Source: a virus | Direction: 5' to 3' (one strand) | Virus record (IMG/VR): IMGVR_UViG_3300020404_000192 | Coordinates: 1-44,321 of that record | DNA length: 44,321 nt | Shown: piece by piece, positions 44,319 through 44,321 of the stretch | Numbering within the stretch: the first letter of the stretch is position 1 | How the letters are laid out: every line of letters starts with the position of its first letter | Notes under the pieces: generated by a model | Database searches by the model: none | What the model was told of the DNA's origin: nothing | The model's input: the letters and a program-made list of their open reading frames with translations, nothing else | Program-made: the position numbers and the translations under genes

Positions 44319-44321
44319 TTA

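Noticed and set aside
1-44321. tRNA genes, integrase, transposons and host metabolic genes
   Set aside because: None was recognised on either strand; the gaps are too short and the coding space is filled by structural genes.

Overview
The window is a compact, late-gene structural region of a T4-like marine contractile-tailed phage (cyanophage or pelagiphage type). The evidence is the conserved run neck gp13, gp14, tail completion gp15, small terminase gp16, large terminase gp17, tail sheath gp18, tail tube gp19 and portal gp20 in T4 order. Around it lie giant modular adhesins typical of marine T4-like phages. Every gene I can support is on the minus strand, so transcription runs from high to low coordinates. 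No tRNA, integrase, transposon, CRISPR array or host metabolic gene was seen. No gene-free stretch exceeds 100 bases.

Layout in transcription order. (1) 44318-34447: a 73-aa fibre-type protein, a 561-aa fibre or baseplate protein, a 68-aa coiled coil, a 2415-aa adhesin (beta-helix, LamG-like and cupredoxin-like modules, Gly-Tyr repeats) and a 177-aa beta-rich protein. (2) 34431-24109: a 3440-aa adhesin whose beta-helix appears split by about 1300 residues that include three alpha-helical repeats. (3) 24105-16688: a fibre-tip cassette. It holds a 320-aa fibre, a 391-aa propeller-like fibre, two helical proteins of unknown function, a TIM-barrel/methyltransferase fusion with many cysteines, a fibrinogen-like fibre and three small proteins. 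(4) 16656-11176: a 1826-aa protein with an intact subtilisin-type protease, two cupredoxin-like modules, six Ig-like repeats and Fn3-like ends. (5) 11174-1: the conserved core gp13 to gp20, with four extra genes between the two terminase subunits; gp20 runs off the left edge.

The genes together build and fill the virion: terminase and portal package DNA, gp13/14/15 join head to tail, gp18/gp19 form the contractile tail, and the large proteins probably form fibres and adhesins. Genes are packed with TAATG and ATGA overlaps. Putative late promoters (NATAAATA or CTAAATA) sit just upstream of several genes, and three of them contain the stop codon of the preceding gene. The most unusual content is the protease-cupredoxin-Ig chimera, the repeated copper-site-like C-x2-H-x2/3-M motif in virion proteins, and the barrel-methyltransferase fusion inside the fibre cassette.
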